From contig JAFRBS010000029.1 in the NCBI GenBank assembly GCA_017404725.1, positions 1-64,000 of the forward strand: a DNA stretch of 64,000 nucleotides, read 5' to 3'. Source of the DNA: Candidatus Saccharimonadota bacterium (lineage in GTDB: Bacteria; Patescibacteriota; Saccharimonadia; Saccharimonadales; Saccharimonadaceae). Under the pieces are notes generated by a model. It made no database searches, was not told the origin of the DNA, and worked only from the letters and a program-made list of their open reading frames with translations. Position 1 is the stretch's first letter, and each line of letters starts with the position of its first letter. Below, piece by piece: positions 7,494 to 15,775 of the stretch. Both the position numbers and the translations under genes were made by a program.

Positions 7494-8204
7494 TTACTCA
7501 GCTTTTTCCTCAGGCTTTTCTTCGGCTTTGGCCTCGCCCTCAGCAGCGCCTTCGGCTGCTTCGCCCTCAGCCGCACCAGTCTCAGCCGCCGCCGCCTCAG
7601 CCGCAGCTTTCTCCTCAGCCTCACGCTGCGCCGCCTCAATTGCAGGATCGTAAACTGTAGCAATGACCTGATCCGGTTTCATTTCCTTATCGGCGAGCTC
7701 AACGCCCTTCGGCAGAACGATATCGGCAACCGTGATTTTATCTTCGGTCGTCGCAAGCTTCGAAGCATCGACCTCGAGTTCTTTCGGAAGGTCGGACGGC
7801 TTCGCTTTGACCTCAATCTCCTCCATAATCTGGGAAAGGGTATAATGAAGCTTCGTCGCTTCAGAAGCTTCGTAGCCAATGAGCTTAATCGGCGTCGTCG
7901 CCTCAATTGCCTTATCGGCAGAAACCGCCTGGAACTCAATATTGATGATCCGGCGCGTAACTGGATCAATATCGATATTTTTCACAATCGCCATCTGGGT
8001 TTTTCCGTCGACGGCGAGATCGATCGTTGAGTGGTAACCAGCCGAGCGGAGCACCTTCTCGGTATCGTTATAAGTAGATTGTGCGAGTTTTGGCTCGCCC
8101 TCGCCTCCGTAGATCACGGAAGGAATCAGCCCATCCTTACGTAAACCAGCAAGTTTTTTGCCGGTCAGAGTACGCTTCTCTAAATTCAGTTTATTTTCTG
8201 ACAT
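7494..8204 (-). CDS. rplY: 50S ribosomal protein L25 (TL5/CTC type)
   Basis: L25 binds 5S rRNA in the large subunit. The 236-aa protein has the N-terminal L25 domain (MSENKLNLEKRTLTGKKLA, LIPSVIYGG) and the C-terminal TL5/CTC beta domain to about residue 193 (PSDLPKELEVD, DKITVADIVLPKGVE). A low-complexity Ala/Glu tail of about 40 residues follows. Similar acidic tails occur on L19 in this window. The start ATG 8204 lies behind a GGATTTTTT leader. It converges with yebC through a shared terminator. Confidence 0.92.
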   Translation of the reverse strand: MSENKLNLEKRTLTGKKLAGLRKDGLIPSVIYGGEGEPKLAQSTYNDTEKVLRSAGYHSTIDLAVDGKTQMAIVKNIDIDPVTRRIINIEFQAVSADKAIEATTPIKLIGYEASEATKLHYTLSQIMEEIEVKAKPSDLPKELEVDASKLATTEDKITVADIVLPKGVELADKEMKPDQVIATVYDPAIEAAQREAEEKAAAEAAAAETGAAEGEAAEGAAEGEAKAEEKPEEKAE

Positions 8205-8267
8205 AAAAAATCCTTTTTTCTAATACTTCCTATCATTTTACCTCATTTTCTGATTTTTGACAAGGGG

Positions 8268-9086
8268 TTAAGCAATTAAAACGAAAATCAGAACTATCGA
8301 GGCTAAAATCACACGATAAAAACCGAAAGTTTTAAGCGAGCCCGGGCGCTTTAAATATTTCAAAACAAACTTAATCGCGAGAAATCCGGAAACTAGTGCG
8401 ACAAAGTTCGCGATCGAAAGCATCCAGAAGTTAGAAAATAGATATTCGCGCGCCGAAGAACTGATCAAAGTCTTAAGACAAACTGCGGCCATCAGCGGAA
8501 TAGAGACCAGGAACGAATATTCCGCTGCAGATTTATTATCTAAGCCCGAAACCCGGCCCGCGAGAATCGTCGAACCCGAGCGCGAAACTCCCGGAATCAG
8601 CGCAAAAACCTGCGCGATACCGATGCCGAGCGCGCGCGGCTTCGTCAGATGATTCTCGGATTTAAGTTTCGCAAGATGCGGCAGCCGATCCGCGATAATC
8701 ATCAAAATCCCAACCAGTCCCATCGCGATCGCCACGGTATAAAGCGACGAGAAAAAGCCATTGCTCTCGATGAAATCGGAGAGCAAAAGTCCCGCGAGCC
8801 CAGCCGGAATACAAGTGATAATTACGTTGACAAGCAGCTTATAATTATGCTTCCTAAAAATATCGTTACAAATTTTCTTAATTCGCGGCCAAAAATAAAT
8901 AATCAGTGCAATTAAAGTGCCAAAGTTGATTAATTCTAAGAAATAATGAAAATCTTCCGGACGCGAGCCGTCGAGCATCCCGCCGAAAGCCTGCTCAAAA
9001 ATCTCGAGATGTCCAGAGGAAGAAACCGGAATAAATTCGGTCAAACCCTGAACTAAACCTAAAAGTAGAATTGTCCAAATACTCAT
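8268..9086 (-). CDS. uppP: Undecaprenyl-diphosphatase
   Basis: UppP (BacA) recycles undecaprenyl diphosphate to the monophosphate carrier for wall synthesis and can give bacitracin resistance. The 272-aa polytopic protein shows both signatures: GLTEFIPVSSSGHLEIF at about 14-30, with the catalytic Glu and His, and IPGVSRSGSTI at 164-174. Multiple hydrophobic helices span the length. The ATG at 9086 lies in a short divergent promoter region shared with the aldolase fusion gene. Confidence 0.95.
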   Translation of the reverse strand: MSIWTILLLGLVQGLTEFIPVSSSGHLEIFEQAFGGMLDGSRPEDFHYFLELINFGTLIALIIYFWPRIKKICNDIFRKHNYKLLVNVIITCIPAGLAGLLLSDFIESNGFFSSLYTVAIAMGLVGILMIIADRLPHLAKLKSENHLTKPRALGIGIAQVFALIPGVSRSGSTILAGRVSGLDNKSAAEYSFLVSIPLMAAVCLKTLISSSAREYLFSNFWMLSIANFVALVSGFLAIKFVLKYLKRPGSLKTFGFYRVILASIVLIFVLIA

Positions 9087-9121
9087 ATAATATATATTAT
9101 AGCATATGATATAATATAAAC

Positions 9122-10921
9122 ATGAACGTATTAATTATTGGGAACATTTTAAAAGATGTCTATCTTCGGTTAGACGAACAAAAAAACAATTTTGAATTAG
9201 ATGATAATGACACACCTTGGCTCGACCTCGCCTTCGACGGAAGCTCGCATCGTTTTTTCCGTCGGTCCTCGATTTATGGCGGCGCAACCGTCACGCTTGA
9301 TGTCCTGAGCAGATTTGGTCATAACGCTAGCGTAATCGGCGCTCGTCTGAAATTCAAAGACGGCGAGGTTGACCCGAATGACCAGATCCCGGCTGGTTAT
9401 CGTTATATCTTGTGCAATGGCGATAAAATCACTTATCTCGCTCCGACTGAACATGAGGAAACCGTCTGGGTAAATCCGACTGAGCCGATTGATTGGCTGC
9501 TGATCGATCGTTCCGCCGGGATCACAAAAGAACTTTTTGACAATTTGCAGAATTTTCTATCCATGTCTTCGCATACGCGCATCGCGATGTATGCCGGAAA
9601 GGAAATGAACGAGTTCGCGCGCGAGCTGGCCGGCCGCGCAGATATGATTTTCTCGGACGGCGAATATCGCGGCGAGAAAAAAGCCTCGGTCTGTGAAATT
9701 TATGACGGAAAAATTGTTCTCGGCGAGCTTTCTGAAAAATGGCATCTTAATCGCACGGATTTGATGACTCGCCTTACGATTCATTCGATTATTTCCGCCA
9801 CGATTTTTGCGGCGCTTTTGAATGGCCAGCCGGTTCGCGAGGCTCTGAAATTTGCGCGCCTGAATGTTGAGAATTCGACGTTAATCAGCACGGTTCCGCC
9901 GAAGAAATTAAAAGAACTCTCTGAAGACCACGACGACCACGAAGCTGACATCGCAATGATTGCCGCCCAGATGGTGGCGCCGAAAAAAGGCATCCTCGCC
10001 GCCGACGAATCCGGCGGTTCGATCGAGAAAAAATTCGCCCAGCTCGACATTCCTGACGACGAGCAACACCGCCGCGATTATCGCAACATTTTCCTCTCGA
10101 CTAGCGGTTTAGAAAAATATGTCAACGGCGTGATTTTGTTCGAAGAAACTACCCATCAAAAAACCGACGATGGTGAAAATTTCGTCTCATTCCTGACTTC
10201 GAAGGGTATCATCCCGGGCATCAAAGTCGACAAAGGCTTAGAGAATTTTGAAGACTCTGAAGAAAAATATACGAAGGGCTTAGACGATTTGCCGAAACGC
10301 CTGAACGAATTTTATAAACAGGGCCTTCGCTTCGCGAAGTGGCGCGCGGCGTTTGAAATTACTAGCGATACGCCGAGCGAAAAAGCGATTATAAAAAATG
10401 CGGAGATTTTAGCGCAATATGCGAAAGATTGTCAGAACGCCGGCATTGTTCCGATTGTTGAGCCGGAAGTTGTTCACGATGGCGACTACACGATCGACAA
10501 GTGCGCCGAAGTTACCGGAAAAATTTTGAACCAATTATTTGTTGAGTTAGGAAACAAAAACGTTCGCCTCGAGGCTTGTATTTTGAAATGCAACATGATC
10601 CTCGCCGGAAAGAAATATCCGATCCAGTCTACTCCGGAAGAAGTCGGGCGTGCGACTGCAGGGGTCTTAAAGGCGCATGTCCCAGAAGAGCTCGCCGGCG
10701 TCGTCTTCCTCTCTGGCGGCCAGACCGTCGAGCAGACCACGGATAATCTCCGCGCCGTCGAAAAGAACGGTCCATTCCCATGGCCAGTCACTTTCTCGTT
10801 CGCACGCGCACTCCAAGATCCGGCGCTCTTTACTTGGAAAGGCGATAACAAAAATGCCGACGCCGCGAAAGCTGCGTTTAAGGAGCGCTTAATCGCAAAT
10901 ACCGACGCCCTCGAGGGCTAA
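9122..10921 (+). CDS. PfkB-like domain fused to class I fructose-bisphosphate aldolase
   Basis: Residues 1 to about 255 resemble a ribokinase/PfkB sugar kinase (IIGNILKDVYLRL, SIYGGATVTLDVLSRFGHNASVIG). The usual catalytic GAGD anion-hole motif is absent where expected (NRTDLMTRLTIHSIISATIF), so this half may be inactive or regulatory. After an acidic His/Asp linker, residues about 276-599 are a class I aldolase (GILAADESGGSIEKKF, VNGVILFEET, GIIPGIKVDKG). The Schiff-base Lys is at about 489 in LEACILKCNM, followed by FLSGGQTVEQ. The aldolase half should cleave or form fructose-1,6-bisphosphate. ATG 9122 sits 6-8 nt after TATAAT. Confidence 0.88.
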   Translation: MNVLIIGNILKDVYLRLDEQKNNFELDDNDTPWLDLAFDGSSHRFFRRSSIYGGATVTLDVLSRFGHNASVIGARLKFKDGEVDPNDQIPAGYRYILCNGDKITYLAPTEHEETVWVNPTEPIDWLLIDRSAGITKELFDNLQNFLSMSSHTRIAMYAGKEMNEFARELAGRADMIFSDGEYRGEKKASVCEIYDGKIVLGELSEKWHLNRTDLMTRLTIHSIISATIFAALLNGQPVREALKFARLNVENSTLISTVPPKKLKELSEDHDDHEADIAMIAAQMVAPKKGILAADESGGSIEKKFAQLDIPDDEQHRRDYRNIFLSTSGLEKYVNGVILFEETTHQKTDDGENFVSFLTSKGIIPGIKVDKGLENFEDSEEKYTKGLDDLPKRLNEFYKQGLRFAKWRAAFEITSDTPSEKAIIKNAEILAQYAKDCQNAGIVPIVEPEVVHDGDYTIDKCAEVTGKILNQLFVELGNKNVRLEACILKCNMILAGKKYPIQSTPEEVGRATAGVLKAHVPEELAGVVFLSGGQTVEQTTDNLRAVEKNGPFPWPVTFSFARALQDPALFTWKGDNKNADAAKAAFKERLIANTDALEG

Positions 10922-10971
10922 AACGACGGAATTTGATTTTACCCCTTTTCTTTTTAGATTAAGTGTGCTAT

Positions 10972-11004
10972 AATAATCCGTAAGTGTAAATATAAAGGTA
11001 AATT
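10972..11004 (+). promoter_or_regulatory. rplS promoter and leader
   Basis: GTGCTATAAT (extended -10 type) ends near 10976 and is followed by a roughly 30-nt leader before ATG 11005. A weak AAAGGTAAATT ribosome site lies in the leader. Confidence 0.5.
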
Positions 11005-11481
11005 ATGAGTTTTTCTATTCTAAAGAAGATTGGTGACGAACAGAAAAAGAAAGCTGTGGTAGATGTTCGTTCGGGTGATACCGTTAAAGTTACCCAGAAA
11101 ATTAAAGAAGGTGAGAAATTCCGTCTTCAGGTTTTTGAAGGCGTAGTTATTCGTACGGATCGTAAAGATTCTCATACCGCTCGGATCACCGTTCGCAAAA
11201 TCGCCTCTGGCGTTGGCGTCGAGAAATCTTTCTTGATCCATAGCCCGCTAGTCGAGAAAATCGAAGTCGTTAAGCGCGCAAAAGTTCGCCGCAAGAATCT
11301 TACCTATCTTCGTGAGCGCTCTGGTAAATCCGCTCGTCTCGCTGGTAAAGATTTCGACCGTGCCGCGGTAAACGACGTTGCGGTTCCTGAAGAGCCAGCT
11401 GAAGAAGCTCCAAAGGAAGAGGCTCCTGCCGCTGAAGCTCCGAAAGAAGAACCGAAAGCTGAAGAAACTCCAGCCGAGTAA
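11005..11481 (+). CDS. rplS: 50S ribosomal protein L19
   Basis: L19 lies at the 30S-50S interface. The 158-aa protein has the core SGDTVKVTQKIKEGEKFRLQ, FEGVVI, SFLIHSPLVEKIEVV and RAKVRRKNLTYLR, ending at about residue 115. A Glu/Pro/Ala tail of about 40 residues follows, unlike the usual 115-aa protein. A matching acidic tail is seen on L25. In most bacteria rplS sits by trmD, but here trmD is 19 kb away (30604). Confidence 0.95.
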   Translation: MSFSILKKIGDEQKKKAVVDVRSGDTVKVTQKIKEGEKFRLQVFEGVVIRTDRKDSHTARITVRKIASGVGVEKSFLIHSPLVEKIEVVKRAKVRRKNLTYLRERSGKSARLAGKDFDRAAVNDVAVPEEPAEEAPKEEAPAAEAPKEEPKAEETPAE

Positions 11482-11484
11482 TCT

Positions 11485-11536
11485 TTACAAAAACGTTCTC
11501 TTATGGTATAATAAAGACATAGGAGCGTTTTTGTAA
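11485..11536 (+). terminator. rplS terminator-like hairpin enclosing a promoter
   Basis: Arms TTACAAAAACG (11485-11495) and CGTTTTTGTAA (11526-11536) pair perfectly, and CTC/GAG adds pairs beyond a bulge. The loop holds TATAAT (11507-11512). The hairpin with its T run can end rplS transcription, while the loop promoter could start transcription of the gene at 11589. Confidence 0.6.
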
Positions 11537-11546
11537 CTCGTAAATA

Positions 11547-11573
11547 GAGGGCAAGCGCCCTCGTATTTTTTAC
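11547..11573 (+). terminator. Attenuator-like hairpin in 5' leader
   Basis: A GAGGGC-AAGC-GCCCTC stem is followed by GTATTTTTT and then by AGGAGGTGG before ATG 11589. It lies downstream of the promoter at 11507 and upstream of the ribosome site, the position of a transcription attenuator. Confidence 0.55.
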
Positions 11574-11588
11574 AGGAGGTGGTTTGAA

Positions 11589-12254
11589 ATGATTAGTCCG
11601 GAGCTTTTAGAAAAAGCCAATCATCATGCACGGATGTCCTGCACGAGGTGGAATAAAAAGAGTGGCAGGCTTGGTAAGCTGAGCCGCCGTCACCATCGTA
11701 ACAAATATCGCAGGTGCGCAATGCGAACTTTCGCTTCGCCAGAGCACCAAAAGCTGGTCCGTAAATATTATAACCAAGGAGATTATGAAATAAATACATA
11801 TCCCTGGCCGTATTGTGATTCTGGATTTGCCGATTGGCCAGAATCAGACGACGCCGACGACTATTCTTTGATTTCCGATCAGTCTGGCTTCATCGTTAGA
11901 TATGCGACAAGCTACGTCGCGTATAAAATCTTCGAGTACACCGGCGCTTGGCCCCAGCGCGAAGTTAGAAAGCGTTACGACGCTTGGAATTGGATTGAGT
12001 TTCTGGAGCAGGCTGGCTACGACGAACCGGCCTATTATTGCCCGATCAACGGCGAACGCTATGTTGGAATACTTAAAAAGACTGACTATTTCGAAAAACT
12101 CTATGAATGGGGAATAGTAGTCTGGTTTGAGCAGGTTAGCCATGGTGGGACTAAAGTCAAAGTAACGACATATCTGGATAAAAAATTCCAGATACTAACC
12201 GTCAACCCGTGGAACTATGCCTGGGTCAAAATCTCCGCCTCAATTCGATTTTAG
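11589..12254 (+). CDS. Hypothetical protein, 221 aa
   Basis: I do not recognise a family. The N-terminal 50 residues are very basic (RWNKKSGRLGKLSRRHHRNKYRR). The rest is rich in Trp, Tyr and Asp (YPWPYCDSGFADWPESDD) with no membrane segment or signal peptide. A strong AGGAGGTGG ribosome site precedes ATG 11589, and an attenuator-like hairpin sits in the leader. The basic N-terminus could contact nucleic acid. The aromatic C-terminal half has no motif I can name. Confidence 0.6.
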   Translation: MISPELLEKANHHARMSCTRWNKKSGRLGKLSRRHHRNKYRRCAMRTFASPEHQKLVRKYYNQGDYEINTYPWPYCDSGFADWPESDDADDYSLISDQSGFIVRYATSYVAYKIFEYTGAWPQREVRKRYDAWNWIEFLEQAGYDEPAYYCPINGERYVGILKKTDYFEKLYEWGIVVWFEQVSHGGTKVKVTTYLDKKFQILTVNPWNYAWVKISASIRF

Positions 12255-12263
12255 ACACGCTCC

Positions 12264-12295
12264 AAAAGGCCACGCAATTTGCGCGGCCTTTTTCA
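12264..12295 (+). terminator. Terminator after 11589 gene
   Basis: AAAAGGCC-A-CGCAA and TTGCG-C-GGCCTTTTT form a GC-rich stem with one internal mismatch and a T run. It lies 10 bases after the stop codon. Confidence 0.85.
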
Positions 12296-12324
12296 TGCGC
12301 CGAGGCTCGTGCTATAATTATAAA

Positions 12325-13398
12325 ATGAAATACATTCTCGGCATCGACGAAGTTGGCCGCGGGCCTTGGGCGGGGCCATTAGTTATTGGCGCCTGTGTTT
12401 TAAATCCGCGCTTTGATGACGATGAAAACCCCGTCGCTTCTGAAAATTGGCAGGAAAAACTTGCCGACTCAAAAAAGTTAACCGCGAAAAAACGCGAAGA
12501 GCTAGATAAAGAAATCCGCGAAAAAGCCGCAAGTTTTGGGCTCGGTTGGGTTTCAGCCAGCGAGCTAGATAAAATCGGGCTAAGCGAAGCCTTAAAACTT
12601 GCCTCGCGCCGCGCTGTTGAAAAAATCAAAACCGAACCTACCGAAATTATTATCGATGGTACCCAGAATTTTCTAAAAGGCACCAGATATGAAGAAAAAG
12701 TCACGGTTCTTAAAAAAGCTGACGATAAAATCAAAGAAGTCTCCGCCGCCAGTATTATCGCGAAAGTTGCGCGGGATAATTATATGGTGGAACTTGCCAA
12801 GAAATATCCAGAATATGGCTTTGAAAAACACGTCGGCTACGGCACCGCGAAACACAAGGCCGCGCTAGAAGCCAAAGGCCCCTGTCCGGAACACCGCTTC
12901 AGTTTTAGGCCGGTAGCAGTTGCTGGGAATGTTTTTAACGACCCTGCGGAGGTTACGACCGAGCAGGAGCGCCGCTCGCCCGTAACGACCGCCCCTTGGG
13001 ACGCGGAACGAAGTACGGGCCGAGCGGACGCGTGTCGTAAAAACATTTCCACGACTGCCATCGGCAGAAAAGCCGAAAAAATCGTCGCAGAAGAATTAAC
13101 TCGCCGTGGCCATAAAATCTTAGCCAGAAATTATAAAACCAAATTTTACGAAATTGACATCATTTCCGCGACAAAAGATCATATTTATTTCACGGAAGTA
13201 AAATATCGCAGAACGAAAAAGTACGGCGATCCGCTCGAGTTTATAGACAAAGAAAAAATGACTTTCGCCGCCGAGCTTTTTATGAAAACTTTGGCCAAAA
13301 AACTTCCAGAAAAAACTTTACCCAGTCCAATTCTTGCTGCGGCTTCCGTCACGACCGAAGATTTTGCGCTCGAAAACTGGCTCGAACTAGAAGACTAA
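12325..13398 (+). CDS. rnhB: RNase HII fused in frame to YraN/UPF0102 nuclease-like domain
   Basis: Residues 1 to about 195 are RNase HII, which removes RNA from RNA-DNA hybrids. They include GIDEVGRGPWAGP with catalytic Asp8 and Glu9, IIIDGTQNF, VSAASIIAKVARD and HRFSFRPVA at the usual C-terminus. Residues about 246-357 are a YraN-type domain (AIGRKAEKIVAEELTRRGH, YEIDIIS, FTEVKYRR) with the restriction-like D-ExK triad. The two are often adjacent genes. Here a 157-bp GC-rich palindromic element (12909-13065) fills the junction and keeps one frame. The ATG at 12325 follows TATAATTATAAA. Whether the chain stays intact or is cut or reinitiated is unknown. Confidence 0.88.
   Translation: MKYILGIDEVGRGPWAGPLVIGACVLNPRFDDDENPVASENWQEKLADSKKLTAKKREELDKEIREKAASFGLGWVSASELDKIGLSEALKLASRRAVEKIKTEPTEIIIDGTQNFLKGTRYEEKVTVLKKADDKIKEVSAASIIAKVARDNYMVELAKKYPEYGFEKHVGYGTAKHKAALEAKGPCPEHRFSFRPVAVAGNVFNDPAEVTTEQERRSPVTTAPWDAERSTGRADACRKNISTTAIGRKAEKIVAEELTRRGHKILARNYKTKFYEIDIISATKDHIYFTEVKYRRTKKYGDPLEFIDKEKMTFAAELFMKTLAKKLPEKTLPSPILAAASVTTEDFALENWLELED
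12909..13065. repeat. GC-rich imperfect palindromic element in coding sequence
   Basis: The outer arms are roughly 32 nt (12909-12942 with 13034-13065); both contain a GCAGT block and an AATGTTTTTA-CGAC core in inverted form. Inner arms at about 12969-12986 and 13013-13031 (GCCGCTCG/CGAGCGG type) also pair. Base composition is much richer in GC than the flanks. It encodes a linker containing RSTGR, a peptide also encoded by the element in lepA (26985-27115). Confidence 0.65.
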
Positions 13399-13468
13399 AT
13401 TACCCTGATATTTTAAGAAATTTTTAAGAAATCTAATATATAATATATAGTATAAGCAGGAGCAGAAT

Positions 13469-14764
13469 ATGGAAAATCAGAACCCAGAAACTACGATAAA
13501 TCTCGAGGCGAAAAACCCGGCGCCGGAGCATCCGCTTCGTCGCCAGAACAATAAGCCGGACCATAAGATGCGCAATATTTTTCTGATAATTATTGGCGCG
13601 GTCGTGCTTATTTCCGCCGCGATAATTATTACTCTGCTTTTGACGCGTTCCGATGAACAAGAAGTCGAAGTTGTTGAAGAAACTGTAGTCGAAGAGGAGG
13701 AAGAGACTCTGTTAAACAGTCCTTTGCAAGCCGGTTCGGTCACGACGACAATCGACGGCAAGTCGATTACTTATAACGCCGCTTATGTCGTTGACGGTAT
13801 CGAGGCGACCATCGGTTCCGGAACCTATGAAGCCAAAGAAGATAACCAGGCTGTCTTTCTCGTTATTAATGGCGGTTCTTTGAAAATTGAAGGTGATGTC
13901 GTGATCGATAAGACCGGTTCCGAAGATTTTCAGGGGCGTGGTGACGACTATAGCTTTTATGGGACGAACTCCGCTATTGTAGTCGTCGGCGAAAATTCAA
14001 AAGCGGAAATTAGTGGCGTAACGCTGTCGACTATGGTTTCTGGAGCGAATGCCGTTGTCGCGACAAACGGCGGTTCTGTCGAGATAAAAAACTCGAAAAT
14101 TAGTACAACTTCTGATAACTCTCGCGGGCTACATGCGACTTACCAGGGAACTATTTCCGCGAAGGATACCGAGATCTCGACCCTCGGCGCCTCCTGTGCC
14201 GCTCTAGCCACCGATCGCGGAGAGGGAACCGTTACGGCGGAAAATATGACTATGGAAACCTCCGGCGCCGGCAGTCCGTTGATCTATTCTACTGGCAAAA
14301 TTACCGTCAAGAATTCGAAAGGTACTGCGATTGGTGCTCAAATCGCTGTCGTCGAAGGAAAAAATTCTATCTCGCTTGAAGGTTGTGACTTTTCGACCTA
14401 CGGTATCGGTAATCGTAACGGCGTCGATAATGCTGGCGTAATGATTTATCAGTCTATGTCTGGTGACGCTGGCGAAGGAACTGGCTCTTTCTCCGCAACC
14501 GGCTGTAAACTCACAATTATGCAAGACTCAGCAGTTTACGAAAGCACGCCATTCTTCTTCGTCACGAACACGACCGCAGCGATTTCACTCGTAAATACGA
14601 CTATCGATTTCTCCGAGACGCAGAAATTCATCTCCGCCAAAGGTACTTCCGAATGGGGTCGCTCCGGCCGAAACGGCGGCACGGTCAATCTCTCCGTTTC
14701 CGGTTTAACCGCTACGAATGAGAATGTCGAAACCGATAGCATTTCTATCGTGCGCAAAGTCTAA
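13469..14764 (+). CDS. Membrane-anchored beta-helix surface protein
   Basis: This 431-aa protein has a Pro/Asn-rich cytoplasmic N-terminus and one membrane helix (about residues 35-59, NIFLIIIGAVVLISAAIIITLLL). An acidic Glu/Val spacer follows, then a long extracellular region of short repeats such as GSVEIKNSKISTTSDN and GTISAKDTEISTLGA. These spaced Ile/Val and Asn/Ser steps are typical of right-handed parallel beta-helices (pectate-lyase/NosD type). No catalytic motif is visible, so adhesion is the likeliest role, by inference. ATG 13469 has GCAGGAGC upstream. ychF follows after 21 bp. Confidence 0.7.
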   Translation: MENQNPETTINLEAKNPAPEHPLRRQNNKPDHKMRNIFLIIIGAVVLISAAIIITLLLTRSDEQEVEVVEETVVEEEEETLLNSPLQAGSVTTTIDGKSITYNAAYVVDGIEATIGSGTYEAKEDNQAVFLVINGGSLKIEGDVVIDKTGSEDFQGRGDDYSFYGTNSAIVVVGENSKAEISGVTLSTMVSGANAVVATNGGSVEIKNSKISTTSDNSRGLHATYQGTISAKDTEISTLGASCAALATDRGEGTVTAENMTMETSGAGSPLIYSTGKITVKNSKGTAIGAQIAVVEGKNSISLEGCDFSTYGIGNRNGVDNAGVMIYQSMSGDAGEGTGSFSATGCKLTIMQDSAVYESTPFFFVTNTTAAISLVNTTIDFSETQKFISAKGTSEWGRSGRNGGTVNLSVSGLTATNENVETDSISIVRKV

Positions 14765-14785
14765 AAATATAGTATAATAACAGGT

Positions 14786-15775
14786 ATGAATCTGAAAATC
14801 GCCATTGTCGGTTTGCCTAACGTCGGAAAATCCACGCTTTTTAACGCTTTAACAAACGGCGGAGCGCTTTCTGCGAATTATCCGTTCGCGACCATCGAGC
14901 CGAACGTCGGCATCGTGCCGGTTCCAGATGAACGTTTGAACGTTTTGGCAAAAATGTACGAAACTGAAAAAGTCGTCCCTGCGACGGTCGAGTTCGTCGA
15001 CATCGCTGGCCTGGTCGGCGGCGCATCAAAAGGCGAAGGCCTCGGCAACAAATTCCTCGCAAACATCCGCGAGTGTCAGATTATCTGTCACGTTGTCCGC
15101 GCGTTCGAAAACGACGACATTATGCACGTCGCCGAAGATGCAAACACTGTCGCGAAAGTCGATCCGAAACACGATATTGATATTATTAATACCGAGCTCG
15201 AACTCGCCGATCTTGAAACTCGCGAGAAAGTTGAGGCGAAACGAAAAAAGGACCCAAGCGACGAGCATATTCCATATCTGACCGAAAAGCCAGTAATTTA
15301 TATGTTCAATGTTGATGAGTCCCAGCTGACTGATGACGACAAAAAATCTGAGCTCGCGAAAATGGTCGCGCCATCGCAGGCAGTTTTCGTAAACGCGAAA
15401 CTAGAAGAAGAAATGGCCGGAATGTTGCCGGACGAAAGGAAAGAATTCTTAAAGAGCTATGGCGTAGAAGAAGACGCGCTTTCTGAATTAATTAAAGCCG
15501 CCTATAAAACTCTCGGGCTCCAGTCGTTCTTAACGGCAGGGAAGAAGGAAGTTCGCGCCTGGACCATTAAACAAGGCTCGACCGCTCCCGAAGCCGCCGG
15601 CGCAATCCACACCGATTTCCAGCGCGGTTTTATCGCGGCCCAAGTCTGCAAGTATGATGACCTTGTCGCAAAAGGCTCCGAAAAAGCCGTCAAAGAAGCT
15701 GGTCTCATGCGCACCGAAGGTAAAGACTACATCATGCAAGATGGCGATGTTGTCGAGTTCAAATTCAACGTCTAG
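14786..15775 (+). CDS. ychF: Ribosome-associated GTPase/ATPase YchF
   Basis: YchF/Ola1 is an Obg-related P-loop protein that hydrolyses ATP and binds ribosomes. The 329-aa protein has G1 GLPNVGKST at 9-17, VDIAGLVGGASKGEGLGNKFLANIRE with G3, FNVDES in place of NKxD, and a C-terminal TGS domain (GLQSFLTAGKKEVRAWTIKQG). It is slightly shorter than the usual 363 aa. ATG 14786 lies 9 nt after TATAAT. Its end overlaps the convergent gene at 15772 by four bases. Confidence 0.94.
   Translation: MNLKIAIVGLPNVGKSTLFNALTNGGALSANYPFATIEPNVGIVPVPDERLNVLAKMYETEKVVPATVEFVDIAGLVGGASKGEGLGNKFLANIRECQIICHVVRAFENDDIMHVAEDANTVAKVDPKHDIDIINTELELADLETREKVEAKRKKDPSDEHIPYLTEKPVIYMFNVDESQLTDDDKKSELAKMVAPSQAVFVNAKLEEEMAGMLPDERKEFLKSYGVEEDALSELIKAAYKTLGLQSFLTAGKKEVRAWTIKQGSTAPEAAGAIHTDFQRGFIAAQVCKYDDLVAKGSEKAVKEAGLMRTEGKDYIMQDGDVVEFKFNV

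Noticed and set aside
12217-12324. Upstream extension of the RNase HII ORF to 12217.
   Set aside because: It would include the terminator of the previous gene and the TATAAT box; the family start MKYILGIDEVG is at 12325.
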